Of a DNA stretch of 64,000 nt, positions 1-9,048 are shown one piece after another (within the stretch, counting starts at the first letter, position 1; each line of letters starts with the position of its first letter). Made by a program: the position numbers and the translations under genes. The notes under the pieces were generated by a model. The model was not told the DNA's origin. It did not search any database and saw nothing but the letters and a program-made list of their open reading frames with translations. Source of the stretch: an uncultured Fodinibius sp. (GTDB taxonomy: Bacteria > Bacteroidota > Rhodothermia > Balneolales > Balneolaceae); assembly GCA_913056235.1 (NCBI GenBank), contig CAJXMW010000002.1, forward strand, positions 372,001 through 436,000, read 5' to 3'.

Positions 1-1
1 T

Positions 2-91
2 GAATTGGAGCGGTCGCAGGGATTTTTCGCTGTGCCTCAATCGTTTGTAGATCCGTCGCTTTTCGGCAACGCAAGAAGCTCCTATTGGTAA
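2..91 (+). CDS. C-terminal tail of an unidentified protein (cut by window edge)
   Basis: An open frame runs from the window edge to a TAA at 89-91 and encodes about 29 residues ending in Tyr-Trp. The composition (Phe, Ser and Pro rich, with SFVDPSLFGNARSSYW at the end) looks protein-like rather than random, and a terminal aromatic residue is common in outer-membrane barrels. That is only a hint. No family can be named from so short a piece, and a chance open frame is possible. Confidence 0.3.
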   Translation, partial: ELERSQGFFAVPQSFVDPSLFGNARSSYW

Positions 92-151
92 CTCTCATAG
101 AGAACTAAACACTGAAACGCCTTTCGGATACGTCAAATAACAGACAGAAAT

Positions 152-345
152 TTATCAACGTTAGGAAATTCTTACGGGGTTGCCTCAAAATAGTACTTAT
201 TTGGTTCTGAAATGTATTATTCAGGCCCTGCTTAAGCACCCTGAAAAGTTATCAACATTTGTTTATGTGAATAGCGGAAAAACGAGCAAATATCGTGACC
301 GCCGCCTGTTAAAAAATGTGGATAACTTTACCGTTTTGTGGAAAA
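152..345. promoter_or_regulatory. Cluster of DnaA-box-like 9-mers upstream of nrdJ
   Basis: The non-coding stretch 92-474 carries four 9-mers close to the DnaA box TTATCCACA. They are TTATCAACG at 152-160, TTATCAACA at 249-257, TGTGGATAA at 317-325 (a perfect box on the minus strand) and TGTGGAAAA at 337-345 (TTTTCCACA on the minus strand). They lie 130-320 bases before the nrdJ start, and an AT-rich stretch follows. DnaA is known to control the nrdAB promoter in E. coli, so control of nrdJ is plausible. A replication-origin-type site is an alternative. No B12 riboswitch signature was recognised here. Confidence 0.45.
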
Positions 346-474
346 GTAATTGCCCATTTTACTTGCTCCTAAGCACTAGGTCTTTATATTTAATTGATAC
401 GAAATCAACATTGTTGTTGCTTTTTTCAGTAGGCCAATCAAGTAAAAATATTAGTCACCAACCGGAGATTCTAT

Positions 475-3400
475 ATGAAATTTAAACGCTTTTACACACA
501 AGAGGAGTGGGATAGCCCTTTTGGAGATATGAATTTTGAGAGTCGCAAATCGGAGATTAAAAATCCTGATGGCTCGATGGTATTCAAGATGGATAAACTT
601 ATCGTACCAGAGTCATGGTCGCAGGTATCCACCGATGTGATGGCTCAAAAATATTTTCGAAAAGCCGGGGTGCCCAAAATCACTAAAAAGGTAAAAGAAA
701 AAGGCGTTCCCAAGTGGATTCAGCGTTCCGAGGCTGATGAAGAAGCCATGAAGGAAGCGGGATATGATGAAGATGAATTTTACGGTGGAGAGGAAGACAG
801 CCGTCAGGTATTTCACCGTCTGGCAGGATGCTGGACCTATTGGGGATGGAAGCATGACTATTTTGATTCTGAAAAACAGGCGAAGACTTTTTATGATGAG
901 CTCTGCTATATGCTGGCAAACCAGATGGCAGCTCCCAACAGTCCTCAGTGGTTCAACACCGGATTGCACTGGGCGTATGGCATTAACGGCCCCTCACAGG
1001 GACACTATTATGTAGATGGCAAAACTGGTGAATTGACTAAATCTGAGGATGCCTATTCCCATCCGCAACCGCATGCCTGCTTTATCCAGAGTATTGACGA
1101 TAACCTCGTCAACGAAGGTGGTATCATGGATCTCTGGGTTCGTGAAGCGCGTCTGTTTAAATATGGATCTGGTACGGGAAGCAACTTTTCGAAAGTACGT
1201 GGTCAGGGTGAACCCTTAAGTGGCGGCGGTAAATCATCAGGACTGATGAGTTTCTTGAAAATTGGTGACAAGGCCGCAGGCGCCATCAAATCGGGTGGTA
1301 CTACGCGTCGTGCCGCCAAAATGGTGACGCTGGATCTCGACCATCCCGATATTGAAGAGTATGTCAACTGGAAGGTCCGAGAGGAGCAGAAGGTAGCCTC
1401 TATGGTAACCGGCTCCAAGATGCTGGAGAAGCATCTCAAGAAGATTATCAAACTGTGCAACAAGCCAATCGAGGTTGACGGTCGTACGTTCAATGGTGCA
1501 GTAAGTCGCGATCCGACGAAAAACAAAGAACTTGCCAAGGCAATCAAAGAAGCCAAGCAGGATCAGGTACCGCTTAACTATATTGAGCGCGTTGTACAGC
1601 TAGCGGCCCAGGGTTATACGGATCTCGAATTCGAAACCTATGACACCGACTGGGATTCCGAAGCCTACAATACGGTGAGCGGGCAGAACTCCAACAATTC
1701 CGTTCGCATGCCGAACAAATTTATGAAGGCTGTGAAGGAAGATGACGACTGGAGTCTCTACTGGAGAACCGAGAAGCGTAAAGCCAAGGAAGAAGGTCGT
1801 GAGCCGGAACCGTGCAAAACGATGCCGGCGCGAGAACTCTGGGATCAGATTGCCAATGCGGCTTGGTCGTGTGCGGATCCCGGCGCGCAATATCACGATA
1901 CCATTAACGAGTGGCATACATGCCCGAACGACGGACCGATTAATGGTAGTAATCCGTGCTCGGAGTATATGTTCCTCGATAACACGGCATGTAACCTGGC
2001 GTCGTTGAACCTGATGAAGTATTTCAAGACGGATGAGTGCCAGGAATTTGACGTAGAGGCGCTGCGCAATGCTTCGCGAATCTGGACGGTTGTGCTCGAA
2101 ATTTCGGTACTGATGGCACAATTTCCATCCGAAGAAATTGCTGAGCGCTCTTATTTGTATCGTACGCTTGGATTGGGATTTGCCAATCTCGGTGCTGCGC
2201 TGATGGTTCAGGGCGTCCCTTATGACAGTGATGAAGGATGCGCTATTGCCGGTGGACTAATGAGTATTATCCACATGAACGCCTACAAGACCAGCGCGGA
2301 AATGGCCAAAGAACTTGGACCGTTTGATCGGTTTGAGGCCAACAAAGAACCGATGCTGAAAGTGGTGCGCAACCACAAACGAGCGGCTTATAATGTGGAT
2401 CCGGAAGAGTACGAAGATCTTACAGTGAAGCCGATGGGTATTGATGCGAATGAATGTCCCGATAATCTTTTGAAGGCAGCACGCGAAGATTCCGACGAAG
2501 CTGTCAAGATGGGTGAAAAGCATGGCTATCGCAATGCGCAAGTTACTGTGATTGCGCCCACCGGAACTATTGGTCTGGTGATGGACTGCGATACGACCGG
2601 CATTGAGCCCGACTTTGCACTGGTCAAGTTTAAGAAACTGGCCGGTGGAGGACACTTCAAGATCATTAACCAGAGTGTGCCTAAAGCGCTGCAAAATCTG
2701 GGATACAGCCCCAAGGAGCGACAGGAAATCATTAACTATGCAAAAGGCCATGGCTCGTTGGATGGTTGTCCACATATTAATGAAGAAAGCCTGCGCGAAA
2801 AAGGATTTGGCGACAAGCAGATCGAAGCTGTGGAAGAGGCATTGCCCAGCAGCTTTGAGATCAAGTTTGCCTTCAATCAGTGGACGCTGGGCGAAGACTT
2901 CTGCAAAGAAGAGCTCGGCCTTACGGATGAGCAGCTCTCAAATCCGAAATACGACATTCTCAAACATCTTGGCTTCTCAAAAGAAGAGATTAAGGAAGCC
3001 AACGACTACGTTTGCGGTACAATGACGATAGAAGGTGCTCCGCATCTGAAAGATGAACACCTGCCGGTCTTTGACTGCGCAAACCGCTGTGGACGGATTG
3101 GTACACGGTATATTAAACCGAAAGGCCATATCCGCATGATGGCTGCTGCCCAGCCGTTTGTTTCAGGGGCGATCTCCAAGACGATTAACTTGCCCAACGA
3201 AGCAACGGTAGAAGACTTCAAAGAAGCCTACATGGATTCTTGGGAGCTCATGCTCAAAGCTAATGCCTTGTACCGTGACGGTTCGAAATTGAGTCAGCCG
3301 CTAAATAGTCTCAGTGATGTCTTCGAAGAGCTTGATGAAGAAGATCTCGATGAGGAAACCAGAGAAGCACAGGATAAAGTGGTTGAAACGGCTGAAAAGA

Positions 3401-4107
3401 TTGTCCACAAATATGTGGCTGATCGCCAGCGACTGCCGAACCGACGCAATGGTTACACCCAGAAAGTGAAAATTGGTGGCCAGAGCGTTTATCTGCGCAC
3501 CGGTGAATACGAAAACGGCCAGCTCGGTGAAATCTTCCTTGATATGCACCGCGAAGGTGCCGCTTTCCGAAGCCTGACTAACTGCTTTGCTATTGCCATC
3601 TCACTTGGCTTGCAGCACGGCGTACCGCTCGAAGAATTTGTGGATGCGTTCACATTCACCAAGTTCGAGCCCAGCGGAACGGTCAACGGAAGTCCGCATA
3701 TTAAGATGACGACTTCTGTGATTGATTATATTTTCCGCGAGCTTGCCGTGACCTATCTCGGTCGCGATGACCTTGCACATGTTCCTGCAGAGGATATCAT
3801 GTCTCGCAAGATGCAACCCTCTGAGGAAGCAGAACAAGCCCGCCAGAAGGCCAAACGCATAGATCCTGAGCAGTCACCGGATTCTGATGACGACAGCGAA
3901 GCTTCTGCAGAAGCGGTAGCACAGCCAGAATCGACACAACAGGCACAGGCCGCGGATGATGACGACAGCTATCAAAGCGACTACGAAAAGGCCAAAGAGC
4001 TCGGCTACACGGGCGACTCGTGCCCTGAATGCGGTAGTATGACGATGGTCCGTAACGGGACTTGTCAGAAGTGCATTACCTGTGGCTCAACAACTGGTTG
4101 CTCGTAA
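475..4107 (+). CDS. nrdJ: Vitamin B12-dependent (class II) ribonucleotide reductase
   Basis: This enzyme reduces ribonucleotides to deoxyribonucleotides in the cytoplasm, using adenosylcobalamin to make the thiyl radical. The 1210-residue protein shows the family landmarks: [11 protein letters not shown] near residues 153-163, the first redox cysteine at about 202 (PHACFIQS), the catalytic N-x-C-x-E motif at 493-497 (C495 the expected thiyl cysteine), and a partner cysteine at 506. An acidic, low-complexity linker at about 1130-1175 leads to a C-terminal zinc-ribbon ([19 protein letters not shown]). The ATG follows GGAGATTCTAT, a plausible ribosome binding site. The length fits the long Bacteroidota form, and no intein was seen. 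It is transcribed alone and ends at a clear terminator. Confidence 0.97.
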   Translation: MKFKRFYTQEEWDSPFGDMNFESRKSEIKNPDGSMVFKMDKLIVPESWSQVSTDVMAQKYFRKAGVPKITKKVKEKGVPKWIQRSEADEEAMKEAGYDEDEFYGGEEDSRQVFHRLAGCWTYWGWKHDYFDSEKQAKTFYDELCYMLANQMAAPNSPQWFNTGLHWAYGINGPSQGHYYVDGKTGELTKSEDAYSHPQPHACFIQSIDDNLVNEGGIMDLWVREARLFKYGSGTGSNFSKVRGQGEPLSGGGKSSGLMSFLKIGDKAAGAIKSGGTTRRAAKMVTLDLDHPDIEEYVNWKVREEQKVASMVTGSKMLEKHLKKIIKLCNKPIEVDGRTFNGAVSRDPTKNKELAKAIKEAKQDQVPLNYIERVVQLAAQGYTDLEFETYDTDWDSEAYNTVSGQNSNNSVRMPNKFMKAVKEDDDWSLYWRTEKRKAKEEGREPEPCKTMPARELWDQIANAAWSCADPGAQYHDTINEWHTCPNDGPINGSNPCSEYMFLDNTACNLASLNLMKYFKTDECQEFDVEALRNASRIWTVVLEISVLMAQFPSEEIAERSYLYRTLGLGFANLGAALMVQGVPYDSDEGCAIAGGLMSIIHMNAYKTSAEMAKELGPFDRFEANKEPMLKVVRNHKRAAYNVDPEEYEDLTVKPMGIDANECPDNLLKAAREDSDEAVKMGEKHGYRNAQVTVIAPTGTIGLVMDCDTTGIEPDFALVKFKKLAGGGHFKIINQSVPKALQNLGYSPKERQEIINYAKGHGSLDGCPHINEESLREKGFGDKQIEAVEEALPSSFEIKFAFNQWTLGEDFCKEELGLTDEQLSNPKYDILKHLGFSKEEIKEANDYVCGTMTIEGAPHLKDEHLPVFDCANRCGRIGTRYIKPKGHIRMMAAAQPFVSGAISKTINLPNEATVEDFKEAYMDSWELMLKANALYRDGSKLSQPLNSLSDVFEELDEEDLDEETREAQDKVVETAEKIVHKYVADRQRLPNRRNGYTQKVKIGGQSVYLRTGEYENGQLGEIFLDMHREGAAFRSLTNCFAIAISLGLQHGVPLEEFVDAFTFTKFEPSGTVNGSPHIKMTTSVIDYIFRELAVTYLGRDDLAHVPAEDIMSRKMQPSEEAEQARQKAKRIDPEQSPDSDDDSEASAEAVAQPESTQQAQAADDDDSYQSDYEKAKELGYTGDSCPECGSMTMVRNGTCQKCITCGSTTGCS

Positions 4108-4137
4108 ACAAGAGCAATAAAAACATCTTAACGTAGA

Positions 4138-4167
4138 AGCCCGCTGTTAGACGCAGCGGGCTTTTTT
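4138..4167 (+). terminator. Rho-independent terminator of nrdJ
   Basis: A perfect 9-bp stem, AGCCCGCTG (4138-4146) with CAGCGGGCT (4154-4162), encloses a 7-base loop and runs into a T tract. It begins 31 bases after the nrdJ stop codon. Confidence 0.92.
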
Positions 4168-4173
4168 AAAAAA

Positions 4174-4194
4174 ATCATTATTATGAATAATGAT
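4174..4194 (+). promoter_or_regulatory. Inverted repeat centred on the start codon of the orphan gene
   Basis: ATCATTATT (4174-4182) and AATAATGAT (4186-4194) are perfect inverted repeats separated only by the ATG start codon. No Shine-Dalgarno sequence precedes the start. The site could be an operator, could hide the start in a hairpin, or could be chance in AT-rich DNA. Confidence 0.3.
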
Positions 4195-5697
4195 TCTGAC
4201 TTTTTTATTGGAAACACCTTTGATTCAGAAAATTATCTTAATTACTCTGATGAAAACAATAATTGGAGTAGCAGTAATTTTCAATGTGGAAGGGGAATAG
4301 ATGATTCTTCTATAAGAATAGATACAGAAGCTAACTCAATAAGTTTATATGATGATCATTTAACTGGTTCAATATCATCACCGGTTTATTGGGGTTATTC
4401 TAGAGATGATCAACCATATCTAGTCAGTGATTATATATATCCTGATGATCTAAATGGTCAAAAATTAGATCATCTGAATGACATAGGATTAAATTCCTCA
4501 TCTAATTGTGTTGCTGATACCACTTCAACTTTTTTATCTGAAAAAGTGGGAATAACAGAGGGAGTAGGAAATAACGGTTGGGCAATAAACGGGCAAGAGA
4601 GGATTACTACTGGTATAGAAAGCGACAAACTCGACAAACTAGCAAATTTTGGACGTACTGTTAATCAAGAGGCTAACTTAGGTTGTGAATCTTTAATTGG
4701 GTCTTATTTTAATAAGTTTGGGTCAAGTAATCTTGGGAATAGTTGTCTAAGTAAATCAGCGGCACAGGTGGATTTTTGTGACACGGAAGTGGTTGACAAA
4801 CCACAACTCATTGGTGATTGTATAGATTTTGAATTACCAATCGGTCATGGTACCAACTATTTGTCAGATGGAGATATGGATAATTCATTTTCTATATCTG
4901 ATGGGACTACTTCTTCTTTTAGCAATAATGATGGTATCATGATTGGAGATGTAGATTCTAGCCTTTCAATAAAATCAGATATGAATAGTTTGGTAATTTC
5001 TGATATTGAAAATGGTTTATCGAATACAGCTAGTATAGGAATAAATAAAAACTTCAATTCTGGTTTAGAACTAGGTGCTTACAGTTCAAGATTTCCCGAT
5101 TTAGGGGATGAATTCAGTTTGGGAGGTTATCGTAATGATTATGAATATAATCTAACGAATAGTTCTATCTCTAGTAATGACTTGTTTCTCTCAGATTCTA
5201 ATAAGGAATATCAAAGAAATGTTAAGTCATATAATTACGATAAGAACTTTTTAAAAGAACTTTCTAAAATTAACAAAGAACTTGCTGATATATATAAAGG
5301 TGTTGTAGAAGTAAATAAAGAAAAACCTAGTGATTATAAGAGACACGTAGCTAATAGCCTTAGAGAACTCATTTCTAATACTATTAGGTGTTTATTACCT
5401 CAAAATGGGTATTTGGTAGAATGGCTTGTCCAGACAAATAGAAAGCAGTTGTTAATCGATAAGAATGGCAAATTAGTTCCTACTAGAAAAGGCAAGTTAA
5501 TTTACATTTTTCGAGACCGACCAAAGCGAGAAAGAAAATTAGTCGAAGATGAAACCAAATGTATAAATCGGCTTTATAATATTCTTAACGGTCCAACTCA
5601 CAAATTAACAACTAATATCTCGGGGGAATTAATAGATAATTACATCCAAAAAGTTAAGAATAGTCTCAAAATCCTAATTTTATTATATAATAGTTAG
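4183..5697 (+). CDS. Orphan protein: disordered Ser/Asn/Asp/Gly-rich N-terminus plus predicted nuclease-like C-terminal domain
   Basis: The protein has 504 residues. Residues 1 to about 345 are low in complexity, rich in Ser, Asn, Asp and Gly, with no signal peptide or membrane segment, and look disordered. Residues of about 355-504 form a charged, helical domain with RHVANSLREL at 387-396, a basic patch (PTRKGKLIYIFRDRPKRER) and NGPTHKL ending near 475. This layout (R-H-V-x-x-SLREL, then x-P-T-R-x, then G-x-x-HKL) resembles, from memory, the family called predicted pPIWI-associating nuclease, whose function is inferred from gene neighbourhoods. R387 and H473 are candidate catalytic or binding residues. 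The gene is strikingly AT-rich, lies between the nrdJ terminator and the convergent menB, and has no visible partner, which suggests transfer. No search could be run. Confidence 0.6.
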   Translation: MNNDSDFFIGNTFDSENYLNYSDENNNWSSSNFQCGRGIDDSSIRIDTEANSISLYDDHLTGSISSPVYWGYSRDDQPYLVSDYIYPDDLNGQKLDHLNDIGLNSSSNCVADTTSTFLSEKVGITEGVGNNGWAINGQERITTGIESDKLDKLANFGRTVNQEANLGCESLIGSYFNKFGSSNLGNSCLSKSAAQVDFCDTEVVDKPQLIGDCIDFELPIGHGTNYLSDGDMDNSFSISDGTTSSFSNNDGIMIGDVDSSLSIKSDMNSLVISDIENGLSNTASIGINKNFNSGLELGAYSSRFPDLGDEFSLGGYRNDYEYNLTNSSISSNDLFLSDSNKEYQRNVKSYNYDKNFLKELSKINKELADIYKGVVEVNKEKPSDYKRHVANSLRELISNTIRCLLPQNGYLVEWLVQTNRKQLLIDKNGKLVPTRKGKLIYIFRDRPKRERKLVEDETKCINRLYNILNGPTHKLTTNISGELIDNYIQKVKNSLKILILLYNS

Positions 5698-5700
5698 TTT

Positions 5701-6534
5701 CTATCCAATCCACGGATAGTCATCCCAGTTGGGCTTGCGCTTTTCGAGGAAAGCATCTCGTCCTTCTTCGGCTTCGTCCGTCATATAAGCCAATCTGGTA
5801 GCTTCGCCAGAGAAAACCTGCTGACCGACCATGCCATCGTCCACGAGGTTGAAAGCGTACTTGATCATGCGAATAGCAGTGGGACTTTTCTCCAGTATTT
5901 CTTGGCCCCACTGGTAGGCCGTTTCTTCGAGCTCTTCGTGGGGAACAACTTCGTTGACCATTCCCATATCGTAGGCCTCCTGAGCAGAATAATCGCGGCC
6001 GAGAAAGAAGATTTCACGCGCTTTTTTCTGTCCCACCTGACGTGCAAGTAATGCAGAGCCAAAGCCGCCGTCAAAGCTGGCGACGTCGGCATCCGTTTGT
6101 TTGAAAATCGCGTGTTCTTTGCTAGCAATCGTGAGGTCGCAAACCACGTGCAGGCTGTGTCCACCGCCGACCGCCCAGCCGGGCACTACAGCAATGACTA
6201 CCTTACCCATGAAGCGGATCATGCGCTGCAGGTCAAGTACATTTAGACGGGGCGTACCTTTGTCATCTTTATAACCAGCCTTGCCGCGCACGTTTTGATC
6301 GCCGCCAGAGCAAAATGCCCACTTGCCATCTTTGGGAGAAGGGCCTTCTCCGGTCAGGAGCACTACACCGATATTAGAATCTTCGCGCACATCCAGGAAG
6401 GCATCCTGCAGTTCAAACAGCGTTTTGGGGCGAAAGGCATTGCGAATTTCAGGTCGGTTGATTGCAATACGCGCTACGCCATTGGATTTTTTAAAGGTTA
6501 TATCTTCGTATTCGTCGACGGTTGTCCAGTTCAT
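5701..6534 (-). CDS. menB: 1,4-dihydroxy-2-naphthoyl-CoA synthase
   Basis: This crotonase-fold enzyme closes the second ring of menaquinone from o-succinylbenzoyl-CoA. The 277-residue protein has the usual length and MenB landmarks: [10 protein letters not shown] near the start, the FCSGGDQ acyl-CoA loop at about residue 93, [21 protein letters not shown] in the oxyanion region, the [12 protein letters not shown] segment, and the C-terminal [11 protein letters not shown] typical of MenB. It is the last gene of the men operon; its ATG overlaps the menH stop as ATGA (6531-6534). It converges on the orphan gene with only a few bases between the two stops. Confidence 0.96.
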   Translation of the reverse strand: MNWTTVDEYEDITFKKSNGVARIAINRPEIRNAFRPKTLFELQDAFLDVREDSNIGVVLLTGEGPSPKDGKWAFCSGGDQNVRGKAGYKDDKGTPRLNVLDLQRMIRFMGKVVIAVVPGWAVGGGHSLHVVCDLTIASKEHAIFKQTDADVASFDGGFGSALLARQVGQKKAREIFFLGRDYSAQEAYDMGMVNEVVPHEELEETAYQWGQEILEKSPTAIRMIKYAFNLVDDGMVGQQVFSGEATRLAYMTDEAEEGRDAFLEKRKPNWDDYPWIG

Positions 6535-7355
6535 AAAAAGGTGTTTATGTCAATAAAATGTTTTAGTTCTGATAGAAAAGCTGATGGATTATCCAGGTGT
6601 GTACGATGTCCTGCTTCAATGGATGAAAAGGTAGCATTGGGAAATTGATCTACCAAATACTCATTTATCTGCTGGTATTTTTCGTCGGCCGAACCGGCCA
6701 GCAGTAAAACGGGTAGCCCAAACTGCTTTAGCTCATCACAAACCGGTGTCATAGATCCCGTGCCAAATCCGTGCAGTGATGCTGCCAGAGCATCGGGGTG
6801 TTGCTCCGCCTGGATTTGCTGATAGTTCTTTAAAAGGGATTCATCAGTAGCCACAGGAGATTGAAAGAGGTCGAGTTGCTTCCATTGTGATAGAAAATCT
6901 TCAAAATCTTCTTTTATTTCCCGGGCCCACTTAGCATCTAGTTTCCGTCGTTTTTTTCGCTGTTGAGGATCAGTGATCCCACAGGTGGTACTTTCGAGTA
7001 TAACACCCTTCAGATATGCCGGTGCTTCAATGGCTGTTTGCAGCGCTAGCCGTCCGCCCATGCTGTAGCCAAAGAGGAAGAGGGAATCAATCTCCAATTT
7101 TTCAACAATAGCATTAATATCATTGATTTGCCGGTCTTCTCCATAGCGATTTGGGTCGCTGGGTTTCGATGATTTACCATAGCCCAGCAGATCGATGGTT
7201 ATGGGATTACAGAAATTGCAAAGTTCATCAGTAAGGTGGTCGAAAATGCGATGGTCACCCATAAACCCATGCAGCATTAGCAGGTAGGGCAGGTCTTCGT
7301 CTTGCTGATGAATTCCGCAAGCATATGTTACGTCTTCGAATTGCAGCAATTCCAT
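6531..7355 (-). CDS. menH: MenH: 2-succinyl-6-hydroxy-2,4-cyclohexadiene-1-carboxylate synthase
   Basis: This is an alpha/beta hydrolase-fold protein of 274 residues that eliminates pyruvate from the MenD product. It shows the [13 protein letters not shown] segment near residue 27, the nucleophile elbow GYSMGG at about residue 95-100, and a late GHRTH carrying the catalytic histidine. The acid is expected in the [11 protein letters not shown] strand. The stop overlaps the menB start and the start lies one base after the menD stop (TGATATG), so the genes are probably translationally coupled. The neighbourhood decides MenH over other small hydrolases. Confidence 0.9.
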   Translation of the reverse strand: MELLQFEDVTYACGIHQQDEDLPYLLMLHGFMGDHRIFDHLTDELCNFCNPITIDLLGYGKSSKPSDPNRYGEDRQINDINAIVEKLEIDSLFLFGYSMGGRLALQTAIEAPAYLKGVILESTTCGITDPQQRKKRRKLDAKWAREIKEDFEDFLSQWKQLDLFQSPVATDESLLKNYQQIQAEQHPDALAASLHGFGTGSMTPVCDELKQFGLPVLLLAGSADEKYQQINEYLVDQFPNATFSSIEAGHRTHLDNPSAFLSELKHFIDINTFL

Positions 7356-7356
7356 A

Positions 7357-9048
7357 TCAAAAATCCCAGAGCTTTTTTCGGAGTTTCATCGAAGCATCCG
7401 GATCCGTTTTGCACTCAATGATTGACAATCCGGGATGTTGACCCATCCAGTTGCCCAGTTGAATATCCCGAAGCTCTTTTAGGGTTTTTATGCCTTGGTG
7501 GGGAATGTCGTAGGATCGGACCAGTTGTTGAATATTTGCTGATTGTGGCGTTTCGAAGTAATTGCTGAAGTACTCCTCGTGTTGCTCAATGGGTAACATT
7601 CTGAATATGGAGCCGCCCGAATTGTTGATCACGATTATTACCAGCGGATTGCATACTTTTTTTGCGTTGAGCAGGGCATTGGTATCGTGCAGAAAAGCCA
7701 AGTCTCCCGTAAACAGAACGCCCGGCTTGTCAAGGGCCAGCGAGAGCCCAATGGCGGTTGAGGTAACGCCGTCGATGCCGCTCACGCCGCGATTTAGATA
7801 TAATGGGATATTAGCGTCGTGCCTGCCAAACAGGTTGATGTCTCGAGCGGGGAACGAGTTGGAGACCACCATAAACTGCTCGGTTGTTATTTGTGGGGTA
7901 AGATGATCATAGACAGCTCCATCGGTCAATTGAGAAGCTTTGTGGATTGTATCCTCGTAGTGATTTGCAAAGGAGTCTTCGGCCGATTTCCACTGGCCGA
8001 TCCAGATTTTGTTTGTTGATGTATTGAAATCATCCCACCTGATTTTTTGACCCATCCACGGAATACGCTGGGCACCGGAGTAGGTGGCATCCTGCCATTC
8101 TTGGGTGCTGGCAAAGTGATAGTGGTTCTCGGAATTCCATTCTTTCAATCCCAACTCCAGGCTTTTGCTGGTGGGCTGAAAGCCAAAGCGAAGAATAAGG
8201 TCGGGTTCGAGGTCAATTCTCAATTCTTCATTCCTCAGGAAACCCGCAAATCCAGAGATGACATTTTGATGATCAATGCCAGACTCTGTTGCAATAGGAC
8301 TGTCCAAGGCATCTGCCAGTTTTGCTATGGAATCAGTATCATCATTTGGAGCCAGGGGTCCGACGATGATCAGTGGTTTTTCTGCTTTAGAAATCTTCTG
8401 CTTCAGAGAATCCGAAAGTTGGAGAACAGTGTTGGCTCCCTGCTTGCTAAAGTGAGTTTTCGGCTTAGCATTTGTTGAAATATCCTGCAGAACATCCTGC
8501 TCAGGTTCCAGCGGTTTTCGAAATGGAAAATTTAGGTGTACGGGGCCGCGTTTTTCTCGAGACAGCCCGACCGCCTGTTGTCCCAGCAAGCGCAGACGAT
8601 CAAGATCTTCTGATTCCAAACTTGGTTCGCCCACTTCGTGAAAAAAGACCGGGTAATCACCGAATATTTTGAGCTGATCGATCGCTTGATTGGCACCGGT
8701 AGCTCGAAGGTGCGGAGGGCGATCTGCCGTAGCCAGAATCATTGGTATGCCCGACTGCCGTGCTTCAATTACGGCCGGATAGTAGTTGGCCAGGGCCGTA
8801 CCTGAGGTACAGATAAGGACAGCAGGAATGTTGGTGGCTTTGCCGATGCCGAGTGCTGTGAAGCCGGCTGATCGTTCATCTAATATGACGTGCTTTTGGA
8901 AGTGATCGTTTGAAGCGGCAGCCAACGTTAACGGTGTAGAACGCGAACCCGGAGAAATAATGATATGACGCACGCCGTGAGCTTGAAGTGCGTCCAAAAA
9001 AGTGCGGGTCCACCGAAAAGAAATGTTGCCGGCATGAGAATCAGTCAT
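7357..9048 (-). CDS. menD: MenD: SEPHCHC synthase, thiamine-diphosphate enzyme
   Basis: MenD joins isochorismate and 2-oxoglutarate, with loss of CO2, to start the menaquinone branch. The 563-residue protein opens with RWTRTFLDALQAHGVRHIIISPGSRSTPLT, whose early SPGSRSTP is diagnostic. It carries the catalytic-glutamate region DERSAGFTALGIGKAT, and late the thiamine diphosphate/Mg motif GDLAFLHDTNALL followed by VIINNSGGSIF. Length is standard. It overlaps the end of menF by 8 bases and is followed at once by menH. Confidence 0.96.
   Translation of the reverse strand: MTDSHAGNISFRWTRTFLDALQAHGVRHIIISPGSRSTPLTLAAASNDHFQKHVILDERSAGFTALGIGKATNIPAVLICTSGTALANYYPAVIEARQSGIPMILATADRPPHLRATGANQAIDQLKIFGDYPVFFHEVGEPSLESEDLDRLRLLGQQAVGLSREKRGPVHLNFPFRKPLEPEQDVLQDISTNAKPKTHFSKQGANTVLQLSDSLKQKISKAEKPLIIVGPLAPNDDTDSIAKLADALDSPIATESGIDHQNVISGFAGFLRNEELRIDLEPDLILRFGFQPTSKSLELGLKEWNSENHYHFASTQEWQDATYSGAQRIPWMGQKIRWDDFNTSTNKIWIGQWKSAEDSFANHYEDTIHKASQLTDGAVYDHLTPQITTEQFMVVSNSFPARDINLFGRHDANIPLYLNRGVSGIDGVTSTAIGLSLALDKPGVLFTGDLAFLHDTNALLNAKKVCNPLVIIVINNSGGSIFRMLPIEQHEEYFSNYFETPQSANIQQLVRSYDIPHQGIKTLKELRDIQLGNWMGQHPGLSIIECKTDPDASMKLRKKLWDF

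Noticed and set aside
92-474. Cobalamin riboswitch upstream of nrdJ
   Set aside because: No B12-box-like sequence or expected core was recognised.
180-485. Open frame of 101 codons before nrdJ
   Set aside because: It starts with TTG, has no family features, contains the DnaA-like boxes and overlaps the nrdJ start.
1600-2121. Long frame on the minus strand within nrdJ
   Set aside because: It lies entirely inside a well-supported gene and has no domain; it is a shadow of codon bias.
475-4107. Possible intein in nrdJ
   Set aside because: The extra length lies in an acidic linker and the C-terminal zinc-ribbon; no splicing motifs were seen.
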